A stretch of 64,000 bases of DNA from Mixta calida (GCF_002953215.1 NZ_CP026378.1:4244454-4308453); one strand, 5' to 3'; shown: positions 50,059 to 59,862, counted from the first letter of the stretch. The notes: generated by a model not told the origin, from the sequence alone. Translations and numbers: made by a program.

Positions 50059-50655
50059 TCAACCATGGCTGGCGAACCAGTCTGGCACCGTCTGCGCGTC
50101 GGTGACATGCACCACGGTAATGCCAAGCTGCCGGGCCGCTTCGATATTTTCAGGGTTGTCGTCAAAGAAAACGGCCTGATCCGCGCTAAAGCCCTCTTCT
50201 TCCAGTACCCGCTGAAAAATACGCGCCTCCGGCTTACGCATGCCCATATCCTGAGAAAGATAGAGTTTGTCGGCCGCCTGCTGTACCTCAGGGTATTGCG
50301 ACGGCCAGTAGTCGCAGTGCAACCGGTTAGTGTTGGAGAGGATAACCACGCGTTCTCCACGGTTGCGCAGCTGTTGCATCAGCGCGATAACCTCAGGCCT
50401 TACGCCGATAAACACTGCCTGCCAGCCTGCGACAAACTGCTCATAGCTCAGCGCGATATCAAGTTCAGCGCAAAGATTCGCGGCGAACTGCTCATCGCTG
50501 ATTTCGCCACGTTCATGACGCTCGAAGTTTTCGCCCATCTGAAAGCGGCTTTTTAACAGCGCTAACGGGACACGGCCAAGATCGCTCCAGACGCCCAGCA
50601 CCCGGTTGAAATCGATATCAACAATGACATTACCTAAATCAAAGATATACAGCAT
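50059..50655 (-). CDS. yihX: Alpha-D-glucose-1-phosphate phosphatase YihX
   Basis: HAD-like hydrolase that in E. coli dephosphorylates glucose-1-phosphate from glycogen breakdown. 198 residues from the ATG at 50655. I chose this start because the CAGGAG ribosome site is 6-7 bases upstream of it and directly abuts the earlier ATG at 50661. Motifs: I FDLGNVIVDID (nucleophile Asp), II LSNTN, III with RKPEARIF, and IV FFDDNPENI. It is followed 3 bases later by yihY. Confidence 0.95.
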   Translation of the reverse strand: MLYIFDLGNVIVDIDFNRVLGVWSDLGRVPLALLKSRFQMGENFERHERGEISDEQFAANLCAELDIALSYEQFVAGWQAVFIGVRPEVIALMQQLRNRGERVVILSNTNRLHCDYWPSQYPEVQQAADKLYLSQDMGMRKPEARIFQRVLEEEGFSADQAVFFDDNPENIEAARQLGITVVHVTDAQTVPDWFASHG

Positions 50656-50788
50656 GGCCATCTCCTGTTGTCCCGTCGAGCTATTCACTCTAGCGATAAA
50701 AGCGGATGCTGAACAGGGCATGACGCAAAGGATGGCGGAAATCAGAGCGCGCTATTTCCGCGAAAAGGCGCGGGCAGGAAGGCGAGGC

Positions 50789-50812
50789 AAAAAAAAGGCC
50801 CCTTACGGGGCC
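50789..50812 (-). terminator. Intrinsic terminator of typA
   Basis: On the minus strand GGCCCC GTAA GGGGCC is followed by eight T (plus-strand A at 50789-50796). It lies 34 bases after the typA stop. Confidence 0.9.
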
Positions 50813-50846
50813 CTTTAACAACTTCTGTTCACACAATAGCGTGACG

Positions 50847-52670
50847 TTATACGTCTTTGCTGCCGCGTGAAGCACGCTTACGATCGTTTTCCGTCAGGTG
50901 ACGTTTACGAATACGTACGGAGGTCGGCGTGACTTCAACCAGTTCGTCATCATCGATAAACTCGATCGCCTGCTCAAGGGTCATCTTGATCGGCGGAACC
51001 AGCGTCGTCGCTTCATCAGTACCTGATGCGCGCATGTTCGTCAGTTTCTTACCGGTCAGGCAGTTGACGGTCAGGTCGTTAGAACGGCTGTGAATGCCGA
51101 TGATCTGGCCTTCGTAAACTTCCGCGCCGTGGCCCAGGAACAGTTTGCCGCGATCCTGCAGACCGAACAGTGCGAAGGCGACCGCCTTGCCCTGGCCGTT
51201 AGAGATCAACACGCCGTTCTGACGCTGGCCTACTTCGCCCGGACGCACGTCGTCGTAGTGGCTGAAAGTAGAGTAAAGCAGACCGGTGCCGGAGGTCATG
51301 GTCATGAATTCGTTACGGAAACCGATCAAACCACGGCTCGGAATAACGTAGTCGAGACGCACGCGGCCTTTGCCGTCCGGGTCCATGTTTTTCATGTCGC
51401 CTTTACGCTCGCCCATGGCCTGCATGACCGCGCCCTGATGCTGTTCTTCGATATCCAGCGTCACGTTTTCGAACGGCTCTTGTTTACGGCCATCAACTTC
51501 GCGGAAGATAACTTTCGGACGGGATACCGCCAGTTCGAAACCTTCACGACGCATGTTTTCGATCAGCACGGAGAGGTGCAGTTCGCCACGACCGGATACG
51601 CGGAAAGCGTCCGCATCTTCGGTTTCTTCTACGCGCAGCGCCACGTTGTGCACCAGCTCTTTCTTCAGACGATCCAGGATCTGACGTGAAGTAACGTATT
51701 TACCCTCTTTACCGCAGAACGGCGAGGTGTTGACGTTAAAGAACATGGTTACAGTCGGCTCATCAACGCTCAGCGCAGGCAGCGCTTCGACATTCTGCGG
51801 ATCGCAGATGGTGTCGGAGATGTTCAGCTCGCCCAGACCGGTGATTGCGATGATGTCGCCTGCTTCCGCCAGGTCGGTATCAATACGCTCCAGACCCAGG
51901 TGGCCCAGCACTTTGCCCACTTTCGCGTTGCGGGTTTTGCCTTCGCTGTCGACAACCGTAACCTGCTGGTTCGGCTTAACTTTGCCGCGCTTGATGCGGC
52001 CGATGCCGATCACGCCCAGGTAGTTGTTATAGTCCAGCTGAGAGATTTGCATCTGCAGCGGGCCGTCCAGATCGACGTTTGGCGCCGGTACGTGGTCGAC
52101 GATCGCCTGGTACAGCGGGGTCATGTCGTCAGCCATATCGGTATGGTCGACGCCAGCGATACCCTGCAGCGCAGAGGCGTAAATAATCGGGAAATCGAGC
52201 TGCTCGTCGGTCGCGTCAAGGTTAACGAACAGGTCGAACACCTGATCGACAACCCAGTCAGGACGCGCGCCCGGGCGGTCAATTTTGTTGATGACCACGA
52301 TCGGCTTCAGGCCGTGGGCAAATGCTTTTTTGGTCACGAAACGCGTCTGCGGCATTGGGCCGTCCATCGCGTCGACAACCAGCAGCACTGAATCAACCAT
52401 GGACATAACGCGCTCAACTTCTCCACCGAAGTCGGCGTGTCCCGGAGTATCAACGATGTTGATACGATAGTCGTTCCATTTGATGGCGGTATTTTTCGCG
52501 AGGATGGTAATCCCACGCTCTTTCTCCAAATCGTTGGAGTCCATTACACGCTCGGTTGCTTCAGTACGGGCATCAAAAGTACCGGACTGTTGCAGCAGTT
52601 TGTCGACCAGGGTGGTTTTCCCATGGTCAACGTGCGCAATAATGGCGATGTTACGCAAATTTTCGATCAC
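50847..52670 (-). CDS. typA: Ribosome-associated GTPase TypA/BipA
   Basis: Translational GTPase related to EF-G that aids 50S assembly at low temperature and stress. 607 residues, the E. coli length. G domain: [15 protein letters not shown] (G1), ERGITI (G2), [12 protein letters not shown] (G3), [10 protein letters not shown] (G4) and SALQG (G5). Then beta-barrel domain II, EF-G-like domains III and V ([14 protein letters not shown]), and the specific C-terminal domain ending in basic residues ([13 protein letters not shown]). Divergent from glnA. Confidence 0.98.
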   Translation of the reverse strand: MIENLRNIAIIAHVDHGKTTLVDKLLQQSGTFDARTEATERVMDSNDLEKERGITILAKNTAIKWNDYRINIVDTPGHADFGGEVERVMSMVDSVLLVVDAMDGPMPQTRFVTKKAFAHGLKPIVVINKIDRPGARPDWVVDQVFDLFVNLDATDEQLDFPIIYASALQGIAGVDHTDMADDMTPLYQAIVDHVPAPNVDLDGPLQMQISQLDYNNYLGVIGIGRIKRGKVKPNQQVTVVDSEGKTRNAKVGKVLGHLGLERIDTDLAEAGDIIAITGLGELNISDTICDPQNVEALPALSVDEPTVTMFFNVNTSPFCGKEGKYVTSRQILDRLKKELVHNVALRVEETEDADAFRVSGRGELHLSVLIENMRREGFELAVSRPKVIFREVDGRKQEPFENVTLDIEEQHQGAVMQAMGERKGDMKNMDPDGKGRVRLDYVIPSRGLIGFRNEFMTMTSGTGLLYSTFSHYDDVRPGEVGQRQNGVLISNGQGKAVAFALFGLQDRGKLFLGHGAEVYEGQIIGIHSRSNDLTVNCLTGKKLTNMRASGTDEATTLVPPIKMTLEQAIEFIDDDELVEVTPTSVRIRKRHLTENDRKRASRGSKDV

Positions 52671-52818
52671 AGCTTTGCCTCAGGCATTAGAAATAGCGCG
52701 CTATTGTACACGGATTAATCGAAGGACTGAACAGGATCACAAATATCAAAGAAAGAATGCTCCAGGGCTTGCCTTATAACACCACTTTCAGTGCAAAAAA
52801 TGCACCTGATTGACCAGC

Positions 52819-52835
52819 TGCACCATTATGGTGCC
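52819..52835. promoter_or_regulatory. NtrC enhancer site 1 of glnA
   Basis: GCACCAT T ATGGTGC at 52820-52834 is a perfect 7-1-7 dyad and matches the NtrC consensus GCACCA-N-TGGTGC type. High-affinity enhancer site for phosphorylated NtrC. Confidence 0.9.
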
Positions 52836-52850
52836 CAAAATTAACTCAAA

Positions 52851-52866
52851 TGCACTATAATGGTGC
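52851..52866. promoter_or_regulatory. NtrC enhancer site 2 of glnA
   Basis: TGCACTATAATGGTGC at 52851-52866 is a near-perfect dyad, 31 bases (about three helical turns) after site 1, so the two NtrC dimers sit on the same DNA face. Confidence 0.88.
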
Positions 52867-52941
52867 GCGATATCCATCATGGTGCATCCCTCGTTTGTCG
52901 AGAGCGCGCATAATAGCGCTTTTTGGCCAGAATAAAAAAGT

Positions 52942-52957
52942 TGGCACAGAATTCGCT
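52942..52957 (+). promoter_or_regulatory. Sigma54 promoter glnAp2
   Basis: TGGCAC at 52942-52947, five bases, then TCGCT at 52953-52957, with the -24 GG and -12 GC in place. It is almost the E. coli glnAp2 sequence and is driven by NtrC under nitrogen limitation. Confidence 0.92.
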
Positions 52958-53106
52958 TTATTTTATTCAAGCCAAAACGACAGTTTCCACAACGGTTGAT
53001 AGCTTGTCCGAGTACTTTGTTGCCAGCTGTACGCTCGACTTTACGCGCCTGGCAGGATGAAGTTCTCTTACCACGACGACAATGACAATTACCAGGAGAG
53101 TTGAGT

Positions 53107-54516
53107 ATGTCCGCTGAACACGTTCTTTCTATGATGAATGAACACGAAGTTAAGTTTGTTGACCTGCGCTTCACCGATACCAAAGGTAAAGAGCAGCACG
53201 TAACCATCCCTGCGCATCAGGTCAACGCAGACTTCTTCGAAGAAGGCAAAATGTTTGACGGCTCCTCTATCGGCGGCTGGAAAGGCATTAACGAATCTGA
53301 CATGGTGCTGATGCCGGACGCGACTACCGCCGTGCTGGATCCGTTCTACGAAGATTCCACGCTGATCATCCGTTGTGACATCCTTGAGCCGGGCACCATG
53401 CAGGGCTACGATCGCGACCCGCGCTCTATCGCTAAACGTGCGGAAGATTTCCTGCGTTCATCCGGCATCGCGGATACCGTGCTGTTCGGACCGGAGCCGG
53501 AATTCTTCCTGTTCGACGACATCCGTTTCGGCAGCAGCACCTCCGGTTCGCATGTGGCTATCGACGATATCGAAGCGGCCTGGAACACCGGTAAAGAATA
53601 TGAAGGCGGCAACAAAGGCCACCGTCCGGGCCTGAAAGGCGGCTACTTCCCGGTTCCGCCGGTTGACTCCTCACAGGACATCCGTTCCGCCATGTGTCTG
53701 ACCATGGAGCAGATGGGTCTGGTCGTTGAAGCGCATCACCATGAAGTCGCCACCGCTGGTCAGAACGAAGTGGCCACCCGTTTCAACACCATGGTGAAAA
53801 AAGCGGACGAAATTCAGATCTACAAATATGTCGTGCACAACGTTGCGCACGCCTACGGCAAAACCGCCACCTTTATGCCAAAACCGATGTTCGGCGATAA
53901 TGGCTCCGGCATGCACTGCCATATGTCCCTGTCTAAAGGCGGCACCAACCTGTTCGCCGGCGACAAATACGGCGGCCTGTCTGAAATGGCGCTGTTCTAC
54001 ATCGGCGGCGTGATCAAACACGCGAAAGCGATCAACGCCCTGGCAAACCCGACCACCAACTCCTACAAGCGTCTGGTGCCGGGCTACGAAGCGCCGGTTA
54101 TGCTGGCCTACTCTGCGCGTAACCGCTCTGCTTCCATCCGTATCCCGGTGGTCGCCAGTCCGAAAGCGCGTCGTATCGAAGCGCGTTTCCCGGATCCGGC
54201 TGCTAACCCGTACCTGGCCTTCGCTGCGCTGCTGATGGCGGGTCTGGATGGCATCATCAACAAGATCCACCCTGGCGATGCGATGGACAAGAACCTGTAT
54301 GACCTGCCGCCGGAAGAAGAGGCCGAGATTCCAAAAGTTGCAGGCTCGCTGGAAGAAGCGCTGAACGCGCTGAACGAAGACCGCGAGTTCCTGACCCGTG
54401 GCGGTGTATTCACCGACGACGCTATCGACGCCTATATCGACCTGCGTAAATCTGAAATGGATCGCGTGCGCATGACGCCGCACCCGGTCGAGTTCGAGCT
54501 TTACTACAGCGTTTAA
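53107..54516 (+). CDS. glnA: Glutamine synthetase (type I)
   Basis: Makes glutamine from glutamate, ammonia and ATP, the main entry of scarce ammonia. 469 residues, the E. coli length; the ATG at 53107 gives [18 protein letters not shown] after Met. Conserved: DGSSIGGW, the ATP and metal blocks [24 protein letters not shown] and [10 protein letters not shown], and the adenylylation site Tyr in NLYDLPPEE, where the regulated Tyr sits. Adenylylation by GlnE and transcription by NtrC are therefore both expected. First gene of glnA-glnL-glnG. Confidence 0.99.
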   Translation: MSAEHVLSMMNEHEVKFVDLRFTDTKGKEQHVTIPAHQVNADFFEEGKMFDGSSIGGWKGINESDMVLMPDATTAVLDPFYEDSTLIIRCDILEPGTMQGYDRDPRSIAKRAEDFLRSSGIADTVLFGPEPEFFLFDDIRFGSSTSGSHVAIDDIEAAWNTGKEYEGGNKGHRPGLKGGYFPVPPVDSSQDIRSAMCLTMEQMGLVVEAHHHEVATAGQNEVATRFNTMVKKADEIQIYKYVVHNVAHAYGKTATFMPKPMFGDNGSGMHCHMSLSKGGTNLFAGDKYGGLSEMALFYIGGVIKHAKAINALANPTTNSYKRLVPGYEAPVMLAYSARNRSASIRIPVVASPKARRIEARFPDPAANPYLAFAALLMAGLDGIINKIHPGDAMDKNLYDLPPEEEAEIPKVAGSLEEALNALNEDREFLTRGGVFTDDAIDAYIDLRKSEMDRVRMTPHPVEFELYYSV

Positions 54517-54549
54517 TTGGTTTGAGTTTTTGTTGCCGTGGAAACTTTC

Positions 54550-54574
54550 AGCCCATCTTCGGATGGGCTTTTTT
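54550..54574 (+). terminator. Intrinsic terminator between glnA and glnL
   Basis: AGCCCATC (54550-54557), loop TTCG, GATGGGCT (54562-54569), then T. It should lower read-through from glnA into the regulatory pair. Confidence 0.9.
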
Positions 54575-54625
54575 CTCCGCGTCTTCAACGGCCGGAATAT
54601 CGCGTTATCAAACCTGAAACTATAA

Positions 54626-54642
54626 TGCACTAAAACAGTGCA
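54626..54642. promoter_or_regulatory. NtrC operator of the glnL promoter
   Basis: TGCACT AAAAC AGTGCA is a perfect 6-5-6 dyad that starts within the TATAAT at 54621-54626 and lies 13 bases before the glnL ATG. In E. coli NtrC at this place represses glnLp. Confidence 0.8.
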
Positions 54643-54654
54643 GGAGAACGCTGT

Positions 54655-55704
54655 ATGGCAACTGGCCCCTTGCCCGATGCTGGGCAGATTCTCAATTCCC
54701 TGATTAACAGTATCCTGCTGGTCGATAACGAACTGGTGATTCATTACGCCAACCCCGCAGCCCAGCAGCTGTTGGCGCAAAGCTCGCGTAAGCTTTTCGG
54801 TACGCCGTTGCCGGAGCTGATGGGCTATTTTTCTCTGAATATCGCCGTAATGCAGGAAAGCCTGGCCGCTGGTCAGGGATTTACCGACAGCGAAGTGACG
54901 CTGGTGGTGGACGGCCGCGCCCATATTATGTCGCTCACCGCGCAGCGCCTGCCTGACGGCCTGATCCTGCTGGAAATGGCGCCGATGGATAATCAGCGCC
55001 GTCTCAGTCAGGAGCAGATACAGCATGCGCAGCAGGTTGCCGCGCGCGACCTGGTGCGCGGACTGGCGCATGAGATCAAAAACCCGCTCGGCGGACTGCG
55101 CGGCGCGGCGCAGCTGCTGGCGAAGGCGCTGCCCGATCCGTCGCTGACGGAATATACCAAAGTGATTATTGAACAGGCCGATCGGCTGCGCAATCTGGTC
55201 GACAGGCTGTTAGGGCCGCAGCAGCCGGGCATGCACGTGACGCAAAGCATTCATCAGGTGGCGGAGCGCGTGGTGAATCTGGTCAATATGGAGCTGCCGG
55301 AGAATGTCTCGCTGGTGCGTGATTACGACCCCAGCCTGCCGGAACTGCCGCACGATCCCGATCAGATAGAGCAGGTGTTGCTGAATATCGTTCGCAATGC
55401 GCTACAGGCGCTGGGCGACGCAGGCGGCACCATTACGCTGCGTACCCGCACCGCGTTTCAGCTGACGCTGCATGGCGCGCGTTATCGTCTGGTAGCGCGT
55501 ATTGATGTGGAAGATGACGGACCAGGCATTCCGACGCAGCTGCAGGATACGCTGTTTTATCCAATGGTCAGCGGTCGGGAGGGCGGAACCGGACTGGGCC
55601 TCTCTATTGCCCGCAGCCTGATCGACCAGCATTCTGGAAAAATAGAATTTAGCAGTTGGCCTGGCCATACCGAATTTTCGATTTACCTGCCTATTCGCCA
55701 GTGA
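54655..55704 (+). CDS. glnL: Nitrogen regulation histidine kinase NtrB (NRII)
   Basis: Phosphorylates NtrC under nitrogen limitation and dephosphorylates it when PII (GlnB) is bound. 349 residues, the E. coli length, soluble (no membrane helices). N-terminal PAS domain ([16 protein letters not shown]), DHp domain with the phosphorylated His in [12 protein letters not shown], and the HATPase domain with N box [17 protein letters not shown] and [12 protein letters not shown]. Between glnA and glnG, with its own promoter. Confidence 0.98.
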   Translation: MATGPLPDAGQILNSLINSILLVDNELVIHYANPAAQQLLAQSSRKLFGTPLPELMGYFSLNIAVMQESLAAGQGFTDSEVTLVVDGRAHIMSLTAQRLPDGLILLEMAPMDNQRRLSQEQIQHAQQVAARDLVRGLAHEIKNPLGGLRGAAQLLAKALPDPSLTEYTKVIIEQADRLRNLVDRLLGPQQPGMHVTQSIHQVAERVVNLVNMELPENVSLVRDYDPSLPELPHDPDQIEQVLLNIVRNALQALGDAGGTITLRTRTAFQLTLHGARYRLVARIDVEDDGPGIPTQLQDTLFYPMVSGREGGTGLGLSIARSLIDQHSGKIEFSSWPGHTEFSIYLPIRQ

Positions 55705-55711
55705 GGTTTCT

Positions 55712-57121
55712 ATGCAACGAGGGATAGTTTGGATCGTCGATGACGATAGCTCCATCCGCTGGGTGCTTGAACGCGCACTGACCGGAGCCGGTTTAAGCTG
55801 CGCCACGTTTGAAAGCGGCAGCGAAGTGCTGGACGCACTCGCCAGCAAAACCCCAGACGTTTTACTGTCTGATATTCGTATGCCCGGAATGGATGGCCTG
55901 GCGTTACTGAAACAGATTAAACAGCGTCATCCGATGCTGCCGGTGATTATCATGACGGCGCATTCAGATCTGGATGCGGCGGTCAGCGCCTATCAGCAGG
56001 GCGCGTTTGATTATCTGCCTAAGCCGTTTGATATCGACGAAGCCGTCGCGCTGGTTGAGCGCGCAATCAGTCATTATCAGGAGCAGCAGCAGCCGCGCGA
56101 CAGGCCAGTGAGCGGGCCGACCACTGACATCATTGGCGAAGCGCCGGCGATGCAGGATGTGTTTCGCATTATCGGTCGTCTTTCGCGCTCTTCAATTAGT
56201 GTGCTGATCAACGGCGAATCGGGTACCGGCAAAGAGCTGGTGGCGCATGCGCTGCATCGCCACAGCCCGCGCGCCAAAGCGCCCTTCATTGCGCTGAATA
56301 TGGCGGCGATCCCGAAAGACCTGATTGAGTCTGAGCTGTTCGGTCATGAGAAAGGCGCGTTTACCGGCGCCAATCAGATTCGCCAGGGGCGTTTTGAGCA
56401 GGCGGACGGCGGTACGCTGTTTCTTGATGAAATCGGCGACATGCCGCTGGATGTGCAGACGCGCCTACTGCGCGTGCTGGCCGACGGGCAGTTTTATCGC
56501 GTCGGCGGCTATGCGCCGGTAAAAGTGGACGTGCGGATTATCGCGGCAACCCACCAGAATCTTGAGCTGCGCGTGCAGGAAGGCAAGTTCAGGGAAGATC
56601 TGTTCCACCGTCTGAATGTGATCCGCGTGCATTTGCCGCCGCTACGCGAGCGCCGCGAGGATATTCCACGGCTGGCGCGCTACTTCCTGCAGGTAGCCGC
56701 ACGCGAGCTGGGCGTAGAGGCAAAAATCCTGCACCCTGAAACCGAGGCGGCGTTGACGCGGCTGCACTGGTCGGGCAATGTGCGCCAGCTGGAAAATACC
56801 TGCCGTTGGCTGACGGTGATGGCTGCCGGACAGGAGGTCCTCATTCAGGATTTGCCGCCGGAGCTGTTTGAAAGCAGCAGCAGCGATCCCGCCGTACAGT
56901 CGCTGCCGGACAGCTGGGCCACGCTACTGGCGCAGTGGGCCGATCGGGCATTGCGATCCGGTCATCAAGACCTGTTGTCGGAAGCTCAGCCGGAGATGGA
57001 ACGCACTCTGCTGACCACCGCGCTGCGCCATACGCAGGGCCATAAGCAGGAAGCGGCGCGGCTGCTGGGCTGGGGACGCAACACCCTTACGCGTAAGCTA
57101 AAAGAGCTGGGAATGGAGTAG
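55712..57121 (+). CDS. glnG: Nitrogen regulation response regulator NtrC (NRI)
   Basis: Sigma54 activator of nitrogen-limitation genes. 469 residues, the E. coli length. Receiver domain with VDDDSSIRW and the phosphorylated Asp in [12 protein letters not shown]; central AAA+ domain with Walker A GESGTGKE, the sigma54 contact loop EKGAFTGAN, and [10 protein letters not shown]-terminal Fis-type helix-turn-helix ([22 protein letters not shown]) that binds the sites seen upstream of glnA and glnL. 7 bases after glnL. Confidence 0.98.
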   Translation: MQRGIVWIVDDDSSIRWVLERALTGAGLSCATFESGSEVLDALASKTPDVLLSDIRMPGMDGLALLKQIKQRHPMLPVIIMTAHSDLDAAVSAYQQGAFDYLPKPFDIDEAVALVERAISHYQEQQQPRDRPVSGPTTDIIGEAPAMQDVFRIIGRLSRSSISVLINGESGTGKELVAHALHRHSPRAKAPFIALNMAAIPKDLIESELFGHEKGAFTGANQIRQGRFEQADGGTLFLDEIGDMPLDVQTRLLRVLADGQFYRVGGYAPVKVDVRIIAATHQNLELRVQEGKFREDLFHRLNVIRVHLPPLRERREDIPRLARYFLQVAARELGVEAKILHPETEAALTRLHWSGNVRQLENTCRWLTVMAAGQEVLIQDLPPELFESSSSDPAVQSLPDSWATLLAQWADRALRSGHQDLLSEAQPEMERTLLTTALRHTQGHKQEAARLLGWGRNTLTRKLKELGME

Positions 57122-57229
57122 ACGAAAAAAGTGTAAAAAAGATTATTTATTGCGCAATTTTTCGCAGGCACGCTCTTTACACGCCGGTGCCGTTCAGTAT
57201 CATTCTGAGCGGTTGCCCGGAGGTTTATC

Positions 57230-57352
57230 ATGTTTGAATCACTGATGCATTTGGTCTCGCAGAGCGCTGAAACCGGCGCTGCTATCGGCCATTCGCCGCA
57301 GACCGCGCTGGCGGCTGTGCTGTGCGCCGTGATGCTCAATCTGTTTAATTAA
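57230..57352 (+). CDS. yshB: Small protein YshB
   Basis: A 40-residue gene with GGAGG 7 bases before the ATG. It reads MFESLMHLVSQSAETG then GHSPQTALAAVLCAVMLNLFN. E. coli YshB (36 residues) lies at the same place between glnG and hemN and shares the start, the SPQTA/HTPQTA block and the hydrophobic C-terminal helix (AAVLCA). Single-pass membrane small protein; in Salmonella YshB has been linked to intracellular growth. A bidirectional terminator follows. Confidence 0.85.
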   Translation: MFESLMHLVSQSAETGAAIGHSPQTALAAVLCAVMLNLFN

Positions 57353-57353
57353 C

Positions 57354-57380
57354 AAAAAGGCCGGCGCTCCCGGCCTTTTT
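57354..57380. terminator. Bidirectional terminator between yshB and hemN
   Basis: GGCCGG (57359-57364), loop CGCTC, CCGGCC (57370-57375), with five A before and five T after, so it can end transcripts from both convergent genes. Confidence 0.9.
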
Positions 57381-57390
57381 GCTTGCTGTG

Positions 57391-58764
57391 CTAAATAACG
57401 CGCGAGAACTGCTGCTGCCGCGCTTTTTGTCGCATATAAACGTCAAAGCACATGCAGATATTGCGGATCAACAGCCGTCCCTTTGGCGTCACCTGTAAGC
57501 CTTCCGGCAGCACGTCCACCAGCCCATCCGCCGCCAGCGGCGCCAGCAAAGCCAAATCCTCGGCGAAGTATTCGGTAAATTTCACGCCGCTTTGCTTCTC
57601 AATGTCGGCGAAGGAGAGCGCGAAGTTACAGATCAGCGCTTTAATCACATCGCGCCGCAGGCAGTCGTCGGCGCTCAGCGTTAAGCCGCGCCACAGGGCG
57701 TTGCCCTGTTGCTCTACGCTGGCGTAGTACGCCTTAAGCTCTTTCTGGTTCTGCGCGTAGCAGTCCCCCAGCATACTGATCGCCGACACGCCCATTCCTA
57801 ACAGATCGGTGTCGCCGTGAGTGGTGTAACCCTGAAAGTTGCGGTGCAGCTTGCCGGCGCGCTGCGCGACGGCCAATTCATCGTCCGGGCGGGCGAAATG
57901 ATCCATGCCGATATAGTGATAGCCTTGCGCGGTCAGCGTGGCGATGGTTTGTTGCAGGATCACCAGCTTCTGCGCCGGTCCCGGCAGTTCGTCGTCTTTA
58001 ATTTTACGCTGGGCGGCGAACAGCGTCGGCAGATGCGCATAATTGAATACGCTTAAGCGATCGGGCCGCAGCTCTGCCACTTTTTGCAGCGTATAATCGA
58101 AGCTTTCCGGCGTTTGCATCGGCAGGCCGTAGATCAGGTCGATATTGCTTGAGGTAAAGCCCAGTTCGCGCGCGCGCTTGATCAGCGCGAAAATAAAGGC
58201 TTCATCCTGCACGCGGTTGACCCGCTCCTGCACGACTTTATTAAAATCCTGTACGCCCATACTGAGGCGAGTAAAGCCAAGCGCGCGCAGGTGATCGAGT
58301 ATATCCAGCTCGATTTCGCGCGGATCGACTTCGATAGAAATCTCAGCCGTCGCGCTGAAATTGAAGCATTTCCGCAGCACCGCCATCAGACGACTCATTT
58401 GCGCTTTGCTTAGCCACGTCGGCGTGCCGCCGCCCCAGTGCATCTGCGTGACGCTGCGTCCGCCAAACAGCGCCGCCCGCTGACGGATCTCCTGCTCCAG
58501 CACATCCAGGTAGCGATCGCCTTTATGCATCTGGCGCGTGACCTGCTTGTTGCAGCCGCAGAAATAGCAGAGGCGATGGCAAAAAGGAATGTGGATATAG
58601 AGAGAGAGCGGTCGATCGGGATAGCGACGGGCGGCCTGCTGAAATGCCGCCTCGCTCCAGCCTTCGGTAAACTCCAGCGCGGTGGGATAAGAAGTATAAC
58701 GCGGCCCGGCATAGTTATACTTTTCGATCAGGGCCTGATCCCACTCGGTTAACGGCATTGACAT
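57391..58764 (-). CDS. hemN: Oxygen-independent coproporphyrinogen III oxidase
   Basis: Radical SAM enzyme that decarboxylates coproporphyrinogen III in anaerobic heme synthesis. 457 residues from the ATG at 58764, the E. coli length, with GGAGTG 5 bases upstream. The iron-sulfur motif is CHRLCYFCGC (CxxxCxxCxC). GGGTPTWL and IEVDPREIE are the SAM-binding blocks, and the C-terminal HemN domain has TPKGRLLIRNICM. It begins 2 bases after the stop of a short upstream membrane-protein gene. Confidence 0.97.
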   Translation of the reverse strand: MSMPLTEWDQALIEKYNYAGPRYTSYPTALEFTEGWSEAAFQQAARRYPDRPLSLYIHIPFCHRLCYFCGCNKQVTRQMHKGDRYLDVLEQEIRQRAALFGGRSVTQMHWGGGTPTWLSKAQMSRLMAVLRKCFNFSATAEISIEVDPREIELDILDHLRALGFTRLSMGVQDFNKVVQERVNRVQDEAFIFALIKRARELGFTSSNIDLIYGLPMQTPESFDYTLQKVAELRPDRLSVFNYAHLPTLFAAQRKIKDDELPGPAQKLVILQQTIATLTAQGYHYIGMDHFARPDDELAVAQRAGKLHRNFQGYTTHGDTDLLGMGVSAISMLGDCYAQNQKELKAYYASVEQQGNALWRGLTLSADDCLRRDVIKALICNFALSFADIEKQSGVKFTEYFAEDLALLAPLAADGLVDVLPEGLQVTPKGRLLIRNICMCFDVYMRQKARQQQFSRVI

Positions 58765-58766
58765 GT

Positions 58767-58946
58767 TCACTCCTTCCATTTACGACGCCTTACGGGCCGC
58801 GTCAATGGCAGGGAGGCCTGGCGCTGCCGGTTAGCGGTAGCACGGCGCAACCGGGATTTCAGCTGCGTCAGGCGGCGTAGTTTAACAAACAGCCAAAACA
58901 GATAACACGCCAACAGGAGTGCGATAATTGATCCAGGCCAAAACAT
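58767..58946 (-). CDS. Predicted 59-residue single-pass membrane protein upstream of hemN
   Basis: ORF too short for usual cut-offs. It begins MFWPGSIIALLLACYLFWLF, an N-terminal membrane helix of ~18 residues (positions 2-20), and continues as a very basic tail (VKLRRLTQLKSRLRRA ... RPVRRRKWKE) with about 16 Arg and Lys. The stop (TGA) is 2 bases before the hemN ATG, so the hemN ribosome site lies within its last codons and the two genes are probably coupled. The ribosome site of its own (AGGT, 9 bases upstream) is weak. The layout, one helix and a basic cytoplasmic tail, recalls small DUF2489-type proteins found near hemN and yihI in other gammaproteobacteria, but I cannot confirm that family. 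Confidence 0.6.
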   Translation of the reverse strand: MFWPGSIIALLLACYLFWLFVKLRRLTQLKSRLRRATANRQRQASLPLTRPVRRRKWKE

Positions 58947-59009
58947 AGTGGGATACCTGAATGAGCGGACGAGCGTTTTCGCCAGCGCCCGTCAAATTAC
59001 GCGGTACGT

Positions 59010-59522
59010 TTAGCGCTCGCCTTTCAGCAGACGATACATATCTTCATCCGCTTCTTCATCTGCGTCGTCGTCATCCATGCCAATGCCCAGCTGTTCCATC
59101 AGCACATCAATGCGGTCCAGCGTTTGATCCAGCCAGGCCTGCTCTTCCGCCGACAGCACTTCGCCATTCTCCAGACGATCCAGCAGCGCATCAAGACGCT
59201 CGTCGTTTTCCAGCTTCGCCAGCTCGTCTTCCGGGCTCATCTGCGGCTTCTGCTGAACAGGCGCCTTTTTAATCGGCTTAGCGACCGTCACGCCTTCTTT
59301 CAATAACGGCACCGGTTTTTTACTGCCGATACGCGGGTCTTTTTCCTTGTTAGCATTTCCTTTGCCGTTTTGCTGCGCAATGGGGTTCGCGCGGCTGCCT
59401 GCCGCATGTCCGCGACGCTTTTTGTCGCGTTTACGATCGCGCGCTTCCTGATTTTGATCTTCGCGCGATTGACGTTTTACTTTTGGCGCCGCGCTGGTTT
59501 GTGGCTTACGTGCAGGTTTCAT
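59010..59522 (-). CDS. yihI: Der GTPase-activating protein YihI
   Basis: 170 residues (E. coli 169). Stimulates GTP hydrolysis by the 50S-assembly GTPase Der. The N-terminal ~70 residues are highly basic and disordered (KPKVKRQSREDQNQEARDRK-like, RDKKRRGHAAGSR), while the C-terminal part is acidic (EDELAKLENDERL, MDDDDADEEADED), the charge split typical of YihI. Same position relative to hemN, csrC and engB as in E. coli. Confidence 0.93.
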   Translation of the reverse strand: MKPARKPQTSAAPKVKRQSREDQNQEARDRKRDKKRRGHAAGSRANPIAQQNGKGNANKEKDPRIGSKKPVPLLKEGVTVAKPIKKAPVQQKPQMSPEDELAKLENDERLDALLDRLENGEVLSAEEQAWLDQTLDRIDVLMEQLGIGMDDDDADEEADEDMYRLLKGER

Positions 59523-59588
59523 GATCTTTTATCCGGGGGGTTTCTTTAGTATAGAATTGCGGCGGAATCTAGCAGAAAGCGCACAAAG

Positions 59589-59828
59589 AAAAAAGGCGGC
59601 AGGTCACCCTGTCGCCTTTTTTCGTACCTTCCGTAGAAGGATAACCATCCTTTAAATCCGTTTTGCAGTCAACGTCCCGGTTTTTCCCTTTGCTATTCGC
59701 TCTCATCCTGAGCGTTTCCTTTTCCCTGACGGCACGTTCCTTAGCGCCCTTTCCCTTTCCCTTTCCCTGCTCTGTGCGTTCCCCGCTTCCCTGAGCGCTT
59801 CATCCTGAAGTGAGCCATCCAAACTCTG
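59589..59828 (-). ncRNA. csrC: CsrC, CsrA-sequestering small RNA
   Basis: Minus-strand region between engB and yihI, the E. coli csrC locus. It holds about 16 GGA motifs on the RNA strand, several as AGGA or GGGA in loops or single-stranded stretches, and ends in a rho-independent terminator (plus 59589-59622; stem GGCGACAGG/CCTGCCGCC with one mismatch, then T). The 5' end near 59828 is placed from a promoter at 59835-59862. Length ~240 nt agrees with E. coli CsrC (245). CsrC binds CsrA and relieves its translational repression. Primary sequence is poorly conserved, which is normal. Confidence 0.85.
59747..59767 (-). repeat. Tandem GGGAAA repeats inside csrC
   Basis: Plus strand CCCTTT repeated three times and a further CCC, period 6; in the RNA this is GGGAAA in tandem, giving closely spaced GGA motifs. 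Confidence 0.8.
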
Positions 59829-59834
59829 TGAATT

Positions 59835-59862
59835 ACTTTAGACTAACTGCTCAAAGTGGCAA
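59835..59862 (-). promoter_or_regulatory. Candidate promoter of csrC
   Basis: On the minus strand TTGCCA (plus 59857-59862), 16 bases, then TAAAGT (plus 59835-59840). It places the csrC start near 59828. Confidence 0.55.

Larger units (their letters stand above)
52671..53106. promoter_or_regulatory. glnA upstream control region (436 bases)
   Basis: Gene-free region between divergent typA and glnA. It holds two strong NtrC sites and one weaker (TCATGGTGCAT near 52878), a sigma54 promoter, and a perfect TATAAT at 52856-52861 inside NtrC site 2 that may belong to a sigma70 promoter repressed by NtrC (like glnAp1). Estimated from the sigma54 start near 52969, the sites lie at about -142, -110 and -90, the arrangement of E. 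coli. Confidence 0.85.

Noticed and set aside
53671..55071. 466-codon minus-strand open frame across glnA and glnL
   Set aside because: Antisense to two well-conserved genes and across their regulatory gap; composition rich in His, Arg and Gln is typical of shadow frames.
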